Notes under the pieces: generated by a model
Told to the model about the DNA's origin: nothing
Database searches by the model: none
The model's input: the letters and a program-made list of their open reading frames with translations, nothing else
Part shown: piece by piece, positions 1 through 9,105 of the stretch
How positions within the stretch are numbered: position 1 is the first letter of the stretch
How the letters are laid out: every line of letters begins with the position of its first letter
Origin: Bacteroidales bacterium
GTDB taxonomy: Bacteria > Bacteroidota > Bacteroidia > Bacteroidales > JAGOPY01
Assembly (NCBI GenBank): GCA_023229505.1
Contig: JALNZD010000006.1
Coordinates: 62,001 to 126,000 of the forward strand
Length of the DNA: 64,000 nt
Reading direction: 5' to 3'
Position numbers and translations under genes: made by a program

Positions 1-1503
1 GGGATTGATTACAGCCTGAGTGAAAAAAACACCCTGACTGCTGAGGGAAGTTACCGTTTCTTTGATATGTCGCGGGGTGGGAAAACCAAAAATGAAGAAT
101 GGAGTTCATTGGATGTTAACCGGCTGAATTACCTGACCGATGACCTGGAAAAGTCGAATCATCCCACTTACCAGTTCACCTTGCGGGATGTTCAAAAATT
201 TAATAAGGAAGGAAGTGAGTTGAACATGTCGCTTACTTATGACCAGGGAGATGATGAAGGTGAAGAAAATACCAAACAATTTCTGACTGATGAAGCCTGG
301 CAGGATACCCTGGAAATTATTAATGATTATAAGACAAATACGACTGAATTTGAACAGGAATGGGAAGGGGATTTTGATTTTCAGAGTTCCTTTAATGACA
401 AGAGCAAGCTTGAAGCCGGTTTCCAACTCAGGATAGACCTCAATGATATGGATTACAGGTATTTCAATCATGATTCCGCCTCCGGTTCCTGGATTGAGGA
501 TACGAAACAGAGTAACCGGTATGAATTTTTTAACAATGTCTACGCCCTATATGCCACGTACGCAAGGGAATTTAAATCCCTCGGCCTGAAAGCAGGATTG
601 CGTGCCGAGTACACCGACCGCAACCTCCACCAGGTCACTGACCAGGCTGATTACCCCTATGAGAAATTCGACTTTTATCCAAGCCTGTACCTGACTTATT
701 ATCTTCCTTACAATCAGCAGGTACAGCTATCTTACAGCAAGAGGGTAAACAGGCCTCACGGGGATATGCTGAATCCGTATGTTAATTTTTCGGATGCCTT
801 TAACAGTTTTTCAGGTAACCCGGAGTTGCAACCGGAATTTTCTCATGCAATGGAATTAAACTACCAGAAATACTTCGGATACTCCTTTTTAACCATTGAA
901 ACATATTACCGCCTGACTAACAACAAAATGACCCGTGTTCAGGAACTTAATGACCAGGGGGTGATGAATATGACGATGAAAAATATTGACAACGACCGCT
1001 CACTGGGTGTTGAAATGTCAGGAAATATCCAGGTAAACAGTTGGTTTACTATCAACCCTGTGGCTTCCATATATGATTATAAGTTGAATCAAACGTCAGA
1101 CAGCACCGATGGTTCAAAAAGAAGCACGAACTGGAATGCCAGTGTGGAATTTGCAGCCAACCTGAAGACCGGCACACGCATGAGGCTGAACGGGAATTAT
1201 GGCAGCCCGACGGTGACTGTAGATGGAACCCGGAAAGGAATATTCTACATGGGATTTTCAGCCCGCCAGGACTTTTTAAGCAATAAGTTGTCGATCACCC
1301 TAAATATCCGCGATGTTTTGGATTCGAGGAGAATGAAAAGCACCAGCGAAGGGGATAATTATTACTCCACGAATGAGAATTGGCGGAAAGCCCCCTTGTT
1401 CAGTATCAGCCTTAGTTATAAATGGAATAATTATAGCCGGAAAAGAAACGGGGCCGATAGCTTTGATGGAGATTATGATGTCATCAACATGAATTCATTT
1501 TAA
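1..1503 (+). CDS. Outer membrane beta-barrel family protein (3' part; TonB-receptor-like barrel)
   Basis: The frame is open from the first base of the window, so the start and any plug or carboxypeptidase-like N-terminal domain lie upstream. The visible ~500 residues are alternating aromatic/polar beta strands typical of the barrel of Bacteroidota outer membrane beta-barrel family proteins (OMP_b-brl_3-like). A barrel region with YSKRVNRPHGDMLNPYVNF and SGNPELQPEFSHAMELNYQK is a familiar signature of that family (established knowledge). The C-terminus ends in short hydrophobic strands. The protein should sit in the outer membrane; the substrate cannot be told. The next gene follows after 19 bp and may be co-transcribed. 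Confidence 0.85.
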   Translation, partial: GIDYSLSEKNTLTAEGSYRFFDMSRGGKTKNEEWSSLDVNRLNYLTDDLEKSNHPTYQFTLRDVQKFNKEGSELNMSLTYDQGDDEGEENTKQFLTDEAWQDTLEIINDYKTNTTEFEQEWEGDFDFQSSFNDKSKLEAGFQLRIDLNDMDYRYFNHDSASGSWIEDTKQSNRYEFFNNVYALYATYAREFKSLGLKAGLRAEYTDRNLHQVTDQADYPYEKFDFYPSLYLTYYLPYNQQVQLSYSKRVNRPHGDMLNPYVNFSDAFNSFSGNPELQPEFSHAMELNYQKYFGYSFLTIETYYRLTNNKMTRVQELNDQGVMNMTMKNIDNDRSLGVEMSGNIQVNSWFTINPVASIYDYKLNQTSDSTDGSKRSTNWNASVEFAANLKTGTRMRLNGNYGSPTVTVDGTRKGIFYMGFSARQDFLSNKLSITLNIRDVLDSRRMKSTSEGDNYYSTNENWRKAPLFSISLSYKWNNYSRKRNGADSFDGDYDVINMNSF

Positions 1504-1512
1504 TGCTATATT

Positions 1513-1520
1513 TATATTTG
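1513..1520 (+). promoter_or_regulatory. TAnnTTTG -7 element directly before a start codon
   Basis: TATATTTG matches the Bacteroidota -7 consensus TAnnTTTG and ends two bases before the ATG at 1523. If used, the transcript would be essentially leaderless. It may equally be a chance match in AT-rich spacer. Confidence 0.3.
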
Positions 1521-1522
1521 CC

Positions 1523-2362
1523 ATGAAAAAGTCAATAATATCAGGTATTTTAACCTTTGCAACAATTCTTCTGACCATCTCCGGCACCAATGCTCAGAAG
1601 ATCGGGTTTTATGAATGTAAATGGCATTCTGCTATTTCAGCGGATGATGAAGAAGGATTGGTCAACCAGATGCAATTTGAAGAAAAGAGCAAATTTCTTT
1701 TCCTGTTTACCAATGACGAGAAAAACTTATATATTGATTTAGTATTGGCCGATAAAGCCGCAATTCAGAAAGTCATGAGGTTTGGGCTGACTACATGGTT
1801 CAATCCTGAGGGCAAACATAAGAAAGGAATGGGCATTCAGTTTCCTGTAACAGCGGAAGAAAATAGCGAACCATCTTTTAAAAGAGAAAAGGGTGGCGAC
1901 CGGAAAGAGATGATGATGGCCATGATGGCCCGTAAGAACCAGGAGATGGTCCTGGTCGGGTTTGGCGGGAAAGGTGAGCGGAAAGTCATCGATCCACGGA
2001 TTGACTCCTCTTTTCATGGCAAGGTGGATATGATGGAAGGCGGGAAGATGCGGGTAAGCCTGGTTTTACCATTGAATAAGCTAGGCCGGAGCAATGAAAC
2101 TATCAATATGCCATTCAGTGCAGGGTTCGAAACCGGTTACCTTGATCTGAACCGGGAAGGCATGACAGCCGGGGCCGGGCAAAGGTCGGGTGGCGGTGAG
2201 ATGCATGGAGGAGGAATGCCGGGAGGAGGCCCCCCTCCGGGAGCGGGACCAGGAGGGCAAAGTGGCAGTGCTGACCGTCAGCAGCAGCAACCGAATATCA
2301 GTGAACTTGCTTCTCCATCAAAATTATGGATAAGCCAGGTTAAACTGGCTGAAAAGCCATGA
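1523..2362 (+). CDS. Secreted hypothetical protein, Met-rich and Gly/Pro-rich
   Basis: 279 aa with a clear Sec signal peptide (MKKSIISGILTFATILLTISG, likely cleaved after TNA). No family was recognised with certainty. Visible features are a Met cluster near residues 130-142 (EMMMAMMARKNQEM), a predicted beta-rich middle (residues ~25-200), a low-complexity Gly/Pro stretch at ~215-245 and a Gln run. It lies 19 bp behind the beta-barrel gene and is probably in the same transcript, which suggests an envelope role (inference). A shared hairpin terminator follows at 2367. Confidence 0.75.
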   Translation: MKKSIISGILTFATILLTISGTNAQKIGFYECKWHSAISADDEEGLVNQMQFEEKSKFLFLFTNDEKNLYIDLVLADKAAIQKVMRFGLTTWFNPEGKHKKGMGIQFPVTAEENSEPSFKREKGGDRKEMMMAMMARKNQEMVLVGFGGKGERKVIDPRIDSSFHGKVDMMEGGKMRVSLVLPLNKLGRSNETINMPFSAGFETGYLDLNREGMTAGAGQRSGGGEMHGGGMPGGGPPPGAGPGGQSGSADRQQQQPNISELASPSKLWISQVKLAEKP

Positions 2363-2366
2363 CAAA

Positions 2367-2396
2367 AAAGGCCCCTGCATTTCTACAGGAGCCTTT
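2367..2396. terminator. Bidirectional hairpin terminator between convergent genes
   Basis: AAAGGCCCCTG pairs with CAGGAGCCTTT (one mismatch) around an 8-nt loop. A T-rich tail follows on the plus side, and an A-run before the stem becomes a U-run on the minus side, so it can serve both the gene ending at 2362 and the one ending at 2416. Confidence 0.75.
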
Positions 2397-2415
2397 ACTT
2401 TTAATTATCTTCAAT

Positions 2416-5400
2416 TTATTTAGTTACAAGAACTTTTCTTATAACCGTCTGATTTTCTCCCTGGAATACCACCGTGTAGATACCCTTTGAAGGATTTAAC
2501 AGGTCGATGGTCTGCTGTGCTTTGCCATTCACATGGAAATCCTTCATTTCAAAAACCCTGACCCCTAAATCATTATAAACGTTGATAGAGAAGGTCTCTT
2601 CGCCCGGAATGACAATTGAAACAGTAAACTTACCGTCATTGGGGATTGGGTAAATGGCGAAATTGCTTCCATCCAAATCATCCAATCCAACAAAGAGTAC
2701 TTCAACATGATTGGACTCTTCGGAAACACATCCATTCAGGGTAACGATGGTCCAGTAATAGCCTTCTTCTTCCGCCTGGTAATCCTGGTCGGTGGCTCCG
2801 GCGATCATAATTCCTTCATAAATCCATTGGTTACCTGCCGGTGCGCTGCTGTGAAGCAGGTAATCACCATCAACAGTCACCACCGGTATTAATGGAATCG
2901 GATTTACCCTCACCTCATAGGCCGGTGAAGGAGTGCCGAAGCCGCAAATATTCTCTCCCATTACCGTGATATCGCCCGTCACAGCATCCGGGGCGAAATC
3001 AACCATAATATTGTTGGTATTCTCTCCCGCAACGATTGTTGCACCAGGAGGCAGGGTCCAGAAATAACTCAATGCATCCGGAATAGCAGCTACAGAATAA
3101 TTGACTTGCTGGGTCCCGGCGCAAAGCTCAGGTGTTCCGGTTATCTGTCCTGCAGCACCCGGGTATGCCATAACGGTCACACCGAAGGTTGCCGGAGAGG
3201 CTGCGGAACATCCATAAGTATTCGCATAGTTCACGCTGACGGTTTGGGCGCCGGCGCCGAACCAGTTCACTTCGATCTGGTACGTACCCTGGCCGGTGAC
3301 AATCGTACCGCCTGAAGTTACTGTCCACACGTAATTGCTGTATCCAGTCTGCGTGGTATAGACATGCAGGCCGGAATTCACGCACGTCATGTTGGAACCG
3401 GCGATAGTCGGTGTAGGCAGGTCGCCAACCGTGACATTAAGATTTGCCGGTGCGGCGGCAGGGCAGCCGGCAGCGCTGATATAGGTTACGGTTACATATT
3501 GCGCGCCAGTACTGTTCCATTTTACAGTGACGGAATTCGTTCCTGCTCCGGACATGATCTGGCCACCGGCTGACACGGTCCATACATAAGCGGTCATTCC
3601 GGCTTCTGTGCTGTAAACGTAACTCGAAGTGATACAAGCGGTATTTGGGCCGGTAATAGTGGGCACAGGCAGCGGATTGACTGTAACGGCAAGGCTGGAG
3701 GAGGCCCCAACTCCGCAGTTACTGGAACCATAAACGGAAACATCACCCGAAACGGCTGTTTCATCAAAGCTCACCGTAATGGTGGGTGTATTTACGCCGG
3801 CAGTAATTGTACCTCCGGCCGGAATTGTCCAAACGTAATCGGTTGCATCTGTAATTGGCGCAACACTGTATGTATGTCCGGCACTAGGCTTACAGACACT
3901 GCTCGGACCACTTATGGGTCCTGCAGCACCAGGAGGAGGACAGTAAGTGTTGAATGACTGATCGGCGCCGTAAGTTGTGCCTGTAGCATTCACGCCAACA
4001 CAACGGAAATGGTAAATAGTATTATCTGACAATCCGGAGAGAGCAGCCATAACGGCAGTGGGCACAGAACCGTCAACAGATGCAGGAGTAGCTGAAATGA
4101 CATTACCATAGGCCATTGTTTCGCCCCATTCAAAGGTTACCGTTGTCGTCTGATTATTGGCGGTGATCGTACCGTTGAGCTGGGCTGTCGTAATGAACAC
4201 ATTTGTTGCAGGATCGGTAACCACAACAGGTGGAGCTGAAAGAGTGGTGAAGGTCATATCGTCTCCATAATCAGAACCTGAAGTATTTGTCGCGACAACC
4301 CTGTAATGGTATAAGGTATAAATTTCCAGTCCTGTGATGTCAGCACTTACCGGTGTATCAGTATTTCCGGTGACCGGGCTTTGTGAAGCCATAACGGAGG
4401 AGCCATAACTATCGGTTAACCCATATTCAAACATAACCGATGCAGTCGAGTTATTAGCGTTCACGGTTCCGTTTAAGGTGGCTCCATTTAAGGTAATACC
4501 GGTTGCAGCTGCTGTAGTGGCAGTTGGCGGGGGAATGGTTTCAAAGGTCAGATCATCACCATAAATGGTCACACCGGTCCCCGTTATTCCCCTGGCCCTG
4601 AAATGGTAAATATTTGATGTGGTCAGACCCGTAAGATCAGCGCTGATTGCGGTAGTCGTGGTACCGGTAACTATAGCCGGATCGCCGGGAACCGAATTCC
4701 CATAATCCGTTGTCAGTCCGTAATCAAAGTACGTGTTAACAACCTGTCCAATTGCATTGACTGATCCGTTGAGAGTGGCTATCGTGGCAGCAACCCCGGT
4801 CGCCGTTAATGTAACCACCGAAGGATTTTCCCCGAATTCATAGGCTCCCATATCGGGAGGGTTTGTCCGGTTCACACCCGCATAATCCTTCGGCACGGCA
4901 GGAATGTATGTACCCAAATTATTTAGAGCCGAATTGGTGGGATGCAGATCTGTAGCCGATACAAATAACGGATTGATATTCACCGAGTTTGCATCCTGAC
5001 CTGTAGCCACCTGCCAGGCAGCAAAATCTGTTATCACAGCCCCGTAATAGCCGATAGCACTGCCGGTTGAATAGTAATCATTGAAATTGATTTGTGTAAA
5101 AGTACTGGTAGAAGGAGTATAAACGGTATAAGCTCTGGGGTCATTTCCGGTCAGGGCATTGTAGAAGATGTTATCCCGCAGGTCCATGTTATCCGTGGCA
5201 GTAGAAATAAACAGGCAATGTGAATATACCCCCGCTGTGGAACTTCCAAAGGCACCCGTCAGACTGATGGAATTATGCCACACTTTATAACCATCTCCTC
5301 CAATGATCCGGATCCCGATGGGGCCGTAGAAATTAGAAGTACTGCCGTAATTATAGAGATCGTAAATGGTATTGTTCGACACCTGGTTTGCCAAGCCACC

Positions 5401-8400
5401 GGTGTTAGAGGAGAAGTACATAGCAATACAATAATACGTTGCCGTTGTATTGGTCTGGCCCATGGCATGAATGGTGTTTTGGCTGAACAGGGAATTCGAA
5501 ATATAGGTCCCCAGCCAGATTCCATACTTGCTGCCATTATAGATCATATTGTAAACCTCATTCCCCGAGACAATAGCTCCGTCAATGCTTTGTAATCTCA
5601 TGGCGTACCCGGTTATATATTCGGTGTCTGAGTCTCCGCCAACTGTATTATTTTTAATTACCAGGTTATCCAGTTCTCCGACATTCGGCACGCCCTGGGC
5701 AAAAATACCGTAATATGCCCTGGAAACCCTGTTGTTCTCAATGGTGATGCCGTCATTGTCTGCTCCAGTGCCTGAAGTTGTAATTGTTGCACCGCCCAGA
5801 TAGATTCCGAAAGTGGATGTGACTGTATTACTGCCTGCTTTGACATTACAGTTTTTAATGACATTGTTCATGGAACCCTGGCCAGCACCCTGGCTGGAGA
5901 ACCACACCACTGCACTATTTGTAGAAGTGGCAGTGTTTTCAATGGTAAGACTCCGGACATTGCCACCGGGCACATTTGATCCATCAAAAATAAAATATTG
6001 ACCTCCATTGAATTTAAAAACGGCAGTCGTGGAAGTTCCTGTAATGGTTGGTGTAACACCGGCTGCCGGTCTGATGGTGACCGTATTTACCGGGCTGGTA
6101 CCGGCAACAGGAGCAAGAACTATCGGCAGTGTTTCAGCCGAATAGGTGGCATCTGTCAATTCGAAGATTACCGGGCAAACCACATCCAGTGTAGCCAGAT
6201 CGGTAAGTGCATCGGTAATGGTGGAATAAGTCTGACCCGTGCCGATCTGGAAAGTACCGCAAATTGGAGCAAGTATTATATAAGATAAGGGAGGATCAGG
6301 CGGTGTGGAACAGGCCGGCGGGTCAGACGTAAAACCACCGGCACCTGCAGATGGGACAGCCCCTATATTTATAGTAGGAATGGCTTCGTCCTGTGCCACG
6401 ATGTAGTAGGAAACAACATCACCCAGCACAACACCCGAGCCAAATGTGAATGAGTATTGATCTCCACCAAGCCAGGTAGCGGTAGCGGCATTCCAGGCAT
6501 TGTCATTGATTTTCCAATAAAGCACAGGAAGGCCTGTTCCGGCTGTTGGAACACCCGTAGCATCTGTTATGGTAGCGACCAAAGTTGAGGCAGAAGTAGA
6601 TGATGTATTCGGCAAAGGAGTGAAAGCAATATTGGGGGGGGTAAGGTCTGTACCCATTCCGCCGAATTCATCAGCACCCATATCAGGAGCAGTGGCCGGT
6701 GAAACAGGGTTGTCAGGATAACCGGTATTGGGGTACCTTGCATCTCCATCGTAATCGGAAATAATATCAACAGGTGTTGTCACAACAATACCTCCGCTCT
6801 CACATTGCGTGGGCACATTGGTTCTCATGTGGAGGTTATATGGATGAGTAATTTTATTTAAAAATGGAGGATTTTCCGAAACTGATGCTGCATCAGCAGG
6901 AGAAACGCGGGCCTGAAAATCGGCCAGTGTCTGATCTGCATTGGTGCCATCATAAAATATGAGATTATTCGGACCGGGTGTGCCGGCATAAAAGTCATTA
7001 TTGTTCGATGTGGTAGCGTATGTGCCAATACTGGTTGAACTGCGACGGTATGCAACAGTAAATCCTGTCGCTCCGGGCGTAGAGACATTGACAATAATGT
7101 TGTTCTTTAATTCAACTGTAGGAGTCGTGGAAGCATATATCCCGTCGGTCCCGAAAGCAGCACCGGTAGAAGAGGCATTAAGAAATACGGAGTTGTTATA
7201 ACAACCATGTGAAGTACCGCCTGAAAAATAAATTCCATGGACAGCCGTGGCGCCTGTCGCGTCAGGTGCATATAATTCGGATATGAAGTTATTGTATAAA
7301 TATATGTTTGTGCCGGAGCTCACATAGATGCCATAAAGTGTTCCGGCTGTCGAGTTCATATTCAGGTTCTGTATCTTATTGTTAGAAAAATTTCCGGTAG
7401 TGCTGCCTGATGTATAAAGACCATAAACCGTATTATTTGCATCCAAAATATTGGTGATGGAATTATCATAGAAATTTTTAGTAACACTGGTGTTAGTGTT
7501 GTAAAATCCATACGTAGTGCCACTTGACGCAATAGTAATATTATTGACAGTATTGTCATGACAGTTGAGCACGTTACTGCCGCCGGGTATATAGAAAATA
7601 TAAGTGGTTCCGGCACCTGGCGTTGACTGCGTGCGGAAATTGTTGGATACCGTATTATTATTAACATTTATCGTGCCGTCCGTAGTTGGAGAACAGGAGA
7701 AATATAGGTAATAGATAGACCCTGTGGATGTGGCTATTGCAGAGCCTACAACATTATTGGATACATTATTATTGTAAAAGTTAGCAGTGACCCCGCCGGT
7801 TGAGATATATATAAAGTACACCGTACCGCTGGTATGATCCGAGATCGTGTTGTTGATGATGCTGTTGTTGTAATAGTTTACGGTATTGGAAGTCCCTGAT
7901 GATCCACTTCCGGAACTATAAAGAGCGTAAAAGGAACCCGTGCCACGGTAACTCATACTGACGGTATTATTATACACATCAACATTGGCGTTTGTAGCAG
8001 TCCCGAAATACATAATATACTGAGATGCAGACCCCATGTCAGATATCCCGGTAAATGTATTGTTGGCAATTTTTACCCCGTTCTGGTAATAACAATAAAG
8101 GCCATAGCTGGCAACTGTTCCTGCTGACTTGCCCAGACCAGTAACAACATTAGCGCCATCTACCCCTAATTCATTATTCTGGTCATAATAAGTAAAAGGA
8201 GTTGCATCAGCACGCCCGTACAAATAGAATGCATGATAACAATTTGAAACAGTCAAACCGAAGAACTTGTTATTTGAGTTCGTGCCGGCAATATCCGAAA
8301 CAACAAGTTGGGTTGTCGAAGTTGTGGTGTGGTTATTAGAATAAATTGCACGGGAATTTGTATTATTTTGACTTAGTGTCATGGTACAGTTCTTTATCGT

Positions 8401-8865
8401 GTTATTCTGTGACCCATTGGTTTCAGAGGTTTTGAGAATGGCATATGCCCATTCCATAAGTTCGGCAGAGGTGGTATTAACCGGGTTTTCCTGGATGTTA
8501 ATTCCATCAAAAGTCACATAATCGGCACCAGCCAAACAAATGACATAATCCATCGTTCCAATGCCCGGTGTGGCGGCTGTGATCAGCGGATTTGCTCCTG
8601 CGCCGCTTTTTTGAAAGATGATCTGGTCGGTTGTCGTCCCTGTTGTTGTTGTAATCAACCCGGCAGTTGGAGTGGAGAATGTTTCGGTATGCCCGGCAGC
8701 TATGTTAAAAGTGACTCCGCCGGAACCAACGCCCAGGGTGTTTAATGCTGAAATTGCAGCTTCAATGGTTGCATAATCACCGGGAATTATTTTGGTCCCG
8801 GTTAACTGCCCGAAGGCAAACTGAAATGTAATCAGCGAAACAATGAGTAGTAGATTTTTTTTCAT
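2416..8865 (-). CDS. Giant beta-helix surface protein with FN3-like and PKD-like modules, T9SS type A sorting domain
   Basis: About 2150 aa. I place the start at the ATG at 8865 because it begins a good signal peptide (MKKNLLLIVSLITFQFAFGQ); a longer reading starts at 8889. Order of modules: a first parallel beta-helix region with many Asn-rich turns (to about residue 740, ending in PDMGADEFGG), an Ig-like segment (~745-860), a second beta-helix (~865-1345, ending in PDMGAYEFGE), FN3-like repeats containing FDYGLTTDYG/FEYGLTDSYG (~1350-1640), PKD/Ig-like repeats with YVWT motifs (~1650-2065), and a C-terminal T9SS type A domain (FAIYPIPNDGKF to RKVLVTK). It should be exported by T9SS and attached to or released from the surface; an adhesin or polysaccharide-interacting role is inference. 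It is paralogous to the next gene, with nearly identical PKD-like modules. Confidence 0.85.
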   Translation of the reverse strand: MKKNLLLIVSLITFQFAFGQLTGTKIIPGDYATIEAAISALNTLGVGSGGVTFNIAAGHTETFSTPTAGLITTTTGTTTDQIIFQKSGAGANPLITAATPGIGTMDYVICLAGADYVTFDGINIQENPVNTTSAELMEWAYAILKTSETNGSQNNTIKNCTMTLSQNNTNSRAIYSNNHTTTSTTQLVVSDIAGTNSNNKFFGLTVSNCYHAFYLYGRADATPFTYYDQNNELGVDGANVVTGLGKSAGTVASYGLYCYYQNGVKIANNTFTGISDMGSASQYIMYFGTATNANVDVYNNTVSMSYRGTGSFYALYSSGSGSSGTSNTVNYYNNSIINNTISDHTSGTVYFIYISTGGVTANFYNNNVSNNVVGSAIATSTGSIYYLYFSCSPTTDGTINVNNNTVSNNFRTQSTPGAGTTYIFYIPGGSNVLNCHDNTVNNITIASSGTTYGFYNTNTSVTKNFYDNSITNILDANNTVYGLYTSGSTTGNFSNNKIQNLNMNSTAGTLYGIYVSSGTNIYLYNNFISELYAPDATGATAVHGIYFSGGTSHGCYNNSVFLNASSTGAAFGTDGIYASTTPTVELKNNIIVNVSTPGATGFTVAYRRSSTSIGTYATTSNNNDFYAGTPGPNNLIFYDGTNADQTLADFQARVSPADAASVSENPPFLNKITHPYNLHMRTNVPTQCESGGIVVTTPVDIISDYDGDARYPNTGYPDNPVSPATAPDMGADEFGGMGTDLTPPNIAFTPLPNTSSTSASTLVATITDATGVPTAGTGLPVLYWKINDNAWNAATATWLGGDQYSFTFGSGVVLGDVVSYYIVAQDEAIPTINIGAVPSAGAGGFTSDPPACSTPPDPPLSYIILAPICGTFQIGTGQTYSTITDALTDLATLDVVCPVIFELTDATYSAETLPIVLAPVAGTSPVNTVTIRPAAGVTPTITGTSTTAVFKFNGGQYFIFDGSNVPGGNVRSLTIENTATSTNSAVVWFSSQGAGQGSMNNVIKNCNVKAGSNTVTSTFGIYLGGATITTSGTGADNDGITIENNRVSRAYYGIFAQGVPNVGELDNLVIKNNTVGGDSDTEYITGYAMRLQSIDGAIVSGNEVYNMIYNGSKYGIWLGTYISNSLFSQNTIHAMGQTNTTATYYCIAMYFSSNTGGLANQVSNNTIYDLYNYGSTSNFYGPIGIRIIGGDGYKVWHNSISLTGAFGSSTAGVYSHCLFISTATDNMDLRDNIFYNALTGNDPRAYTVYTPSTSTFTQINFNDYYSTGSAIGYYGAVITDFAAWQVATGQDANSVNINPLFVSATDLHPTNSALNNLGTYIPAVPKDYAGVNRTNPPDMGAYEFGENPSVVTLTATGVAATIATLNGSVNAIGQVVNTYFDYGLTTDYGNSVPGDPAIVTGTTTTAISADLTGLTTSNIYHFRARGITGTGVTIYGDDLTFETIPPPTATTAAATGITLNGATLNGTVNANNSTASVMFEYGLTDSYGSSVMASQSPVTGNTDTPVSADITGLEIYTLYHYRVVATNTSGSDYGDDMTFTTLSAPPVVVTDPATNVFITTAQLNGTITANNQTTTVTFEWGETMAYGNVISATPASVDGSVPTAVMAALSGLSDNTIYHFRCVGVNATGTTYGADQSFNTYCPPPGAAGPISGPSSVCKPSAGHTYSVAPITDATDYVWTIPAGGTITAGVNTPTITVSFDETAVSGDVSVYGSSNCGVGASSSLAVTVNPLPVPTITGPNTACITSSYVYSTEAGMTAYVWTVSAGGQIMSGAGTNSVTVKWNSTGAQYVTVTYISAAGCPAAAPANLNVTVGDLPTPTIAGSNMTCVNSGLHVYTTQTGYSNYVWTVTSGGTIVTGQGTYQIEVNWFGAGAQTVSVNYANTYGCSAASPATFGVTVMAYPGAAGQITGTPELCAGTQQVNYSVAAIPDALSYFWTLPPGATIVAGENTNNIMVDFAPDAVTGDITVMGENICGFGTPSPAYEVRVNPIPLIPVVTVDGDYLLHSSAPAGNQWIYEGIMIAGATDQDYQAEEEGYYWTIVTLNGCVSEESNHVEVLFVGLDDLDGSNFAIYPIPNDGKFTVSIVIPGEETFSINVYNDLGVRVFEMKDFHVNGKAQQTIDLLNPSKGIYTVVFQGENQTVIRKVLVTK

Positions 8866-9050
8866 TATACTTGGTTTTAAATTTGTCAATCAAAATAAAA
8901 AATTATATAATTAACATATTCAATACATTATCATTTTTTTAATCACTAAAATTATAATTAAAACTTGAAAAACAAAAAAATTAATCTATTTTTTATACCC
9001 TATCTTCTCCCTTTGTTTTTAAAAAATATTTTTCCAAATCCCTTTATTGC

Positions 9051-9085
9051 AATAAAAAAAGGGCTTCTGCAGAAAAAGAAGCCCT
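9051..9085 (-). terminator. Rho-independent terminator of the 9106-16233 gene
   Basis: A perfect 9-bp stem (AGGGCTTCT with AGAAGCCCT, 9060-9085) is followed on the minus strand by a seven-T run. It sits about 20 bp past the stop codon. The remaining 8890-9050 stretch is very AT-rich with no gene. Confidence 0.85.
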
Positions 9086-9105
9086 AAATAAAAATGTAAT
9101 TTATT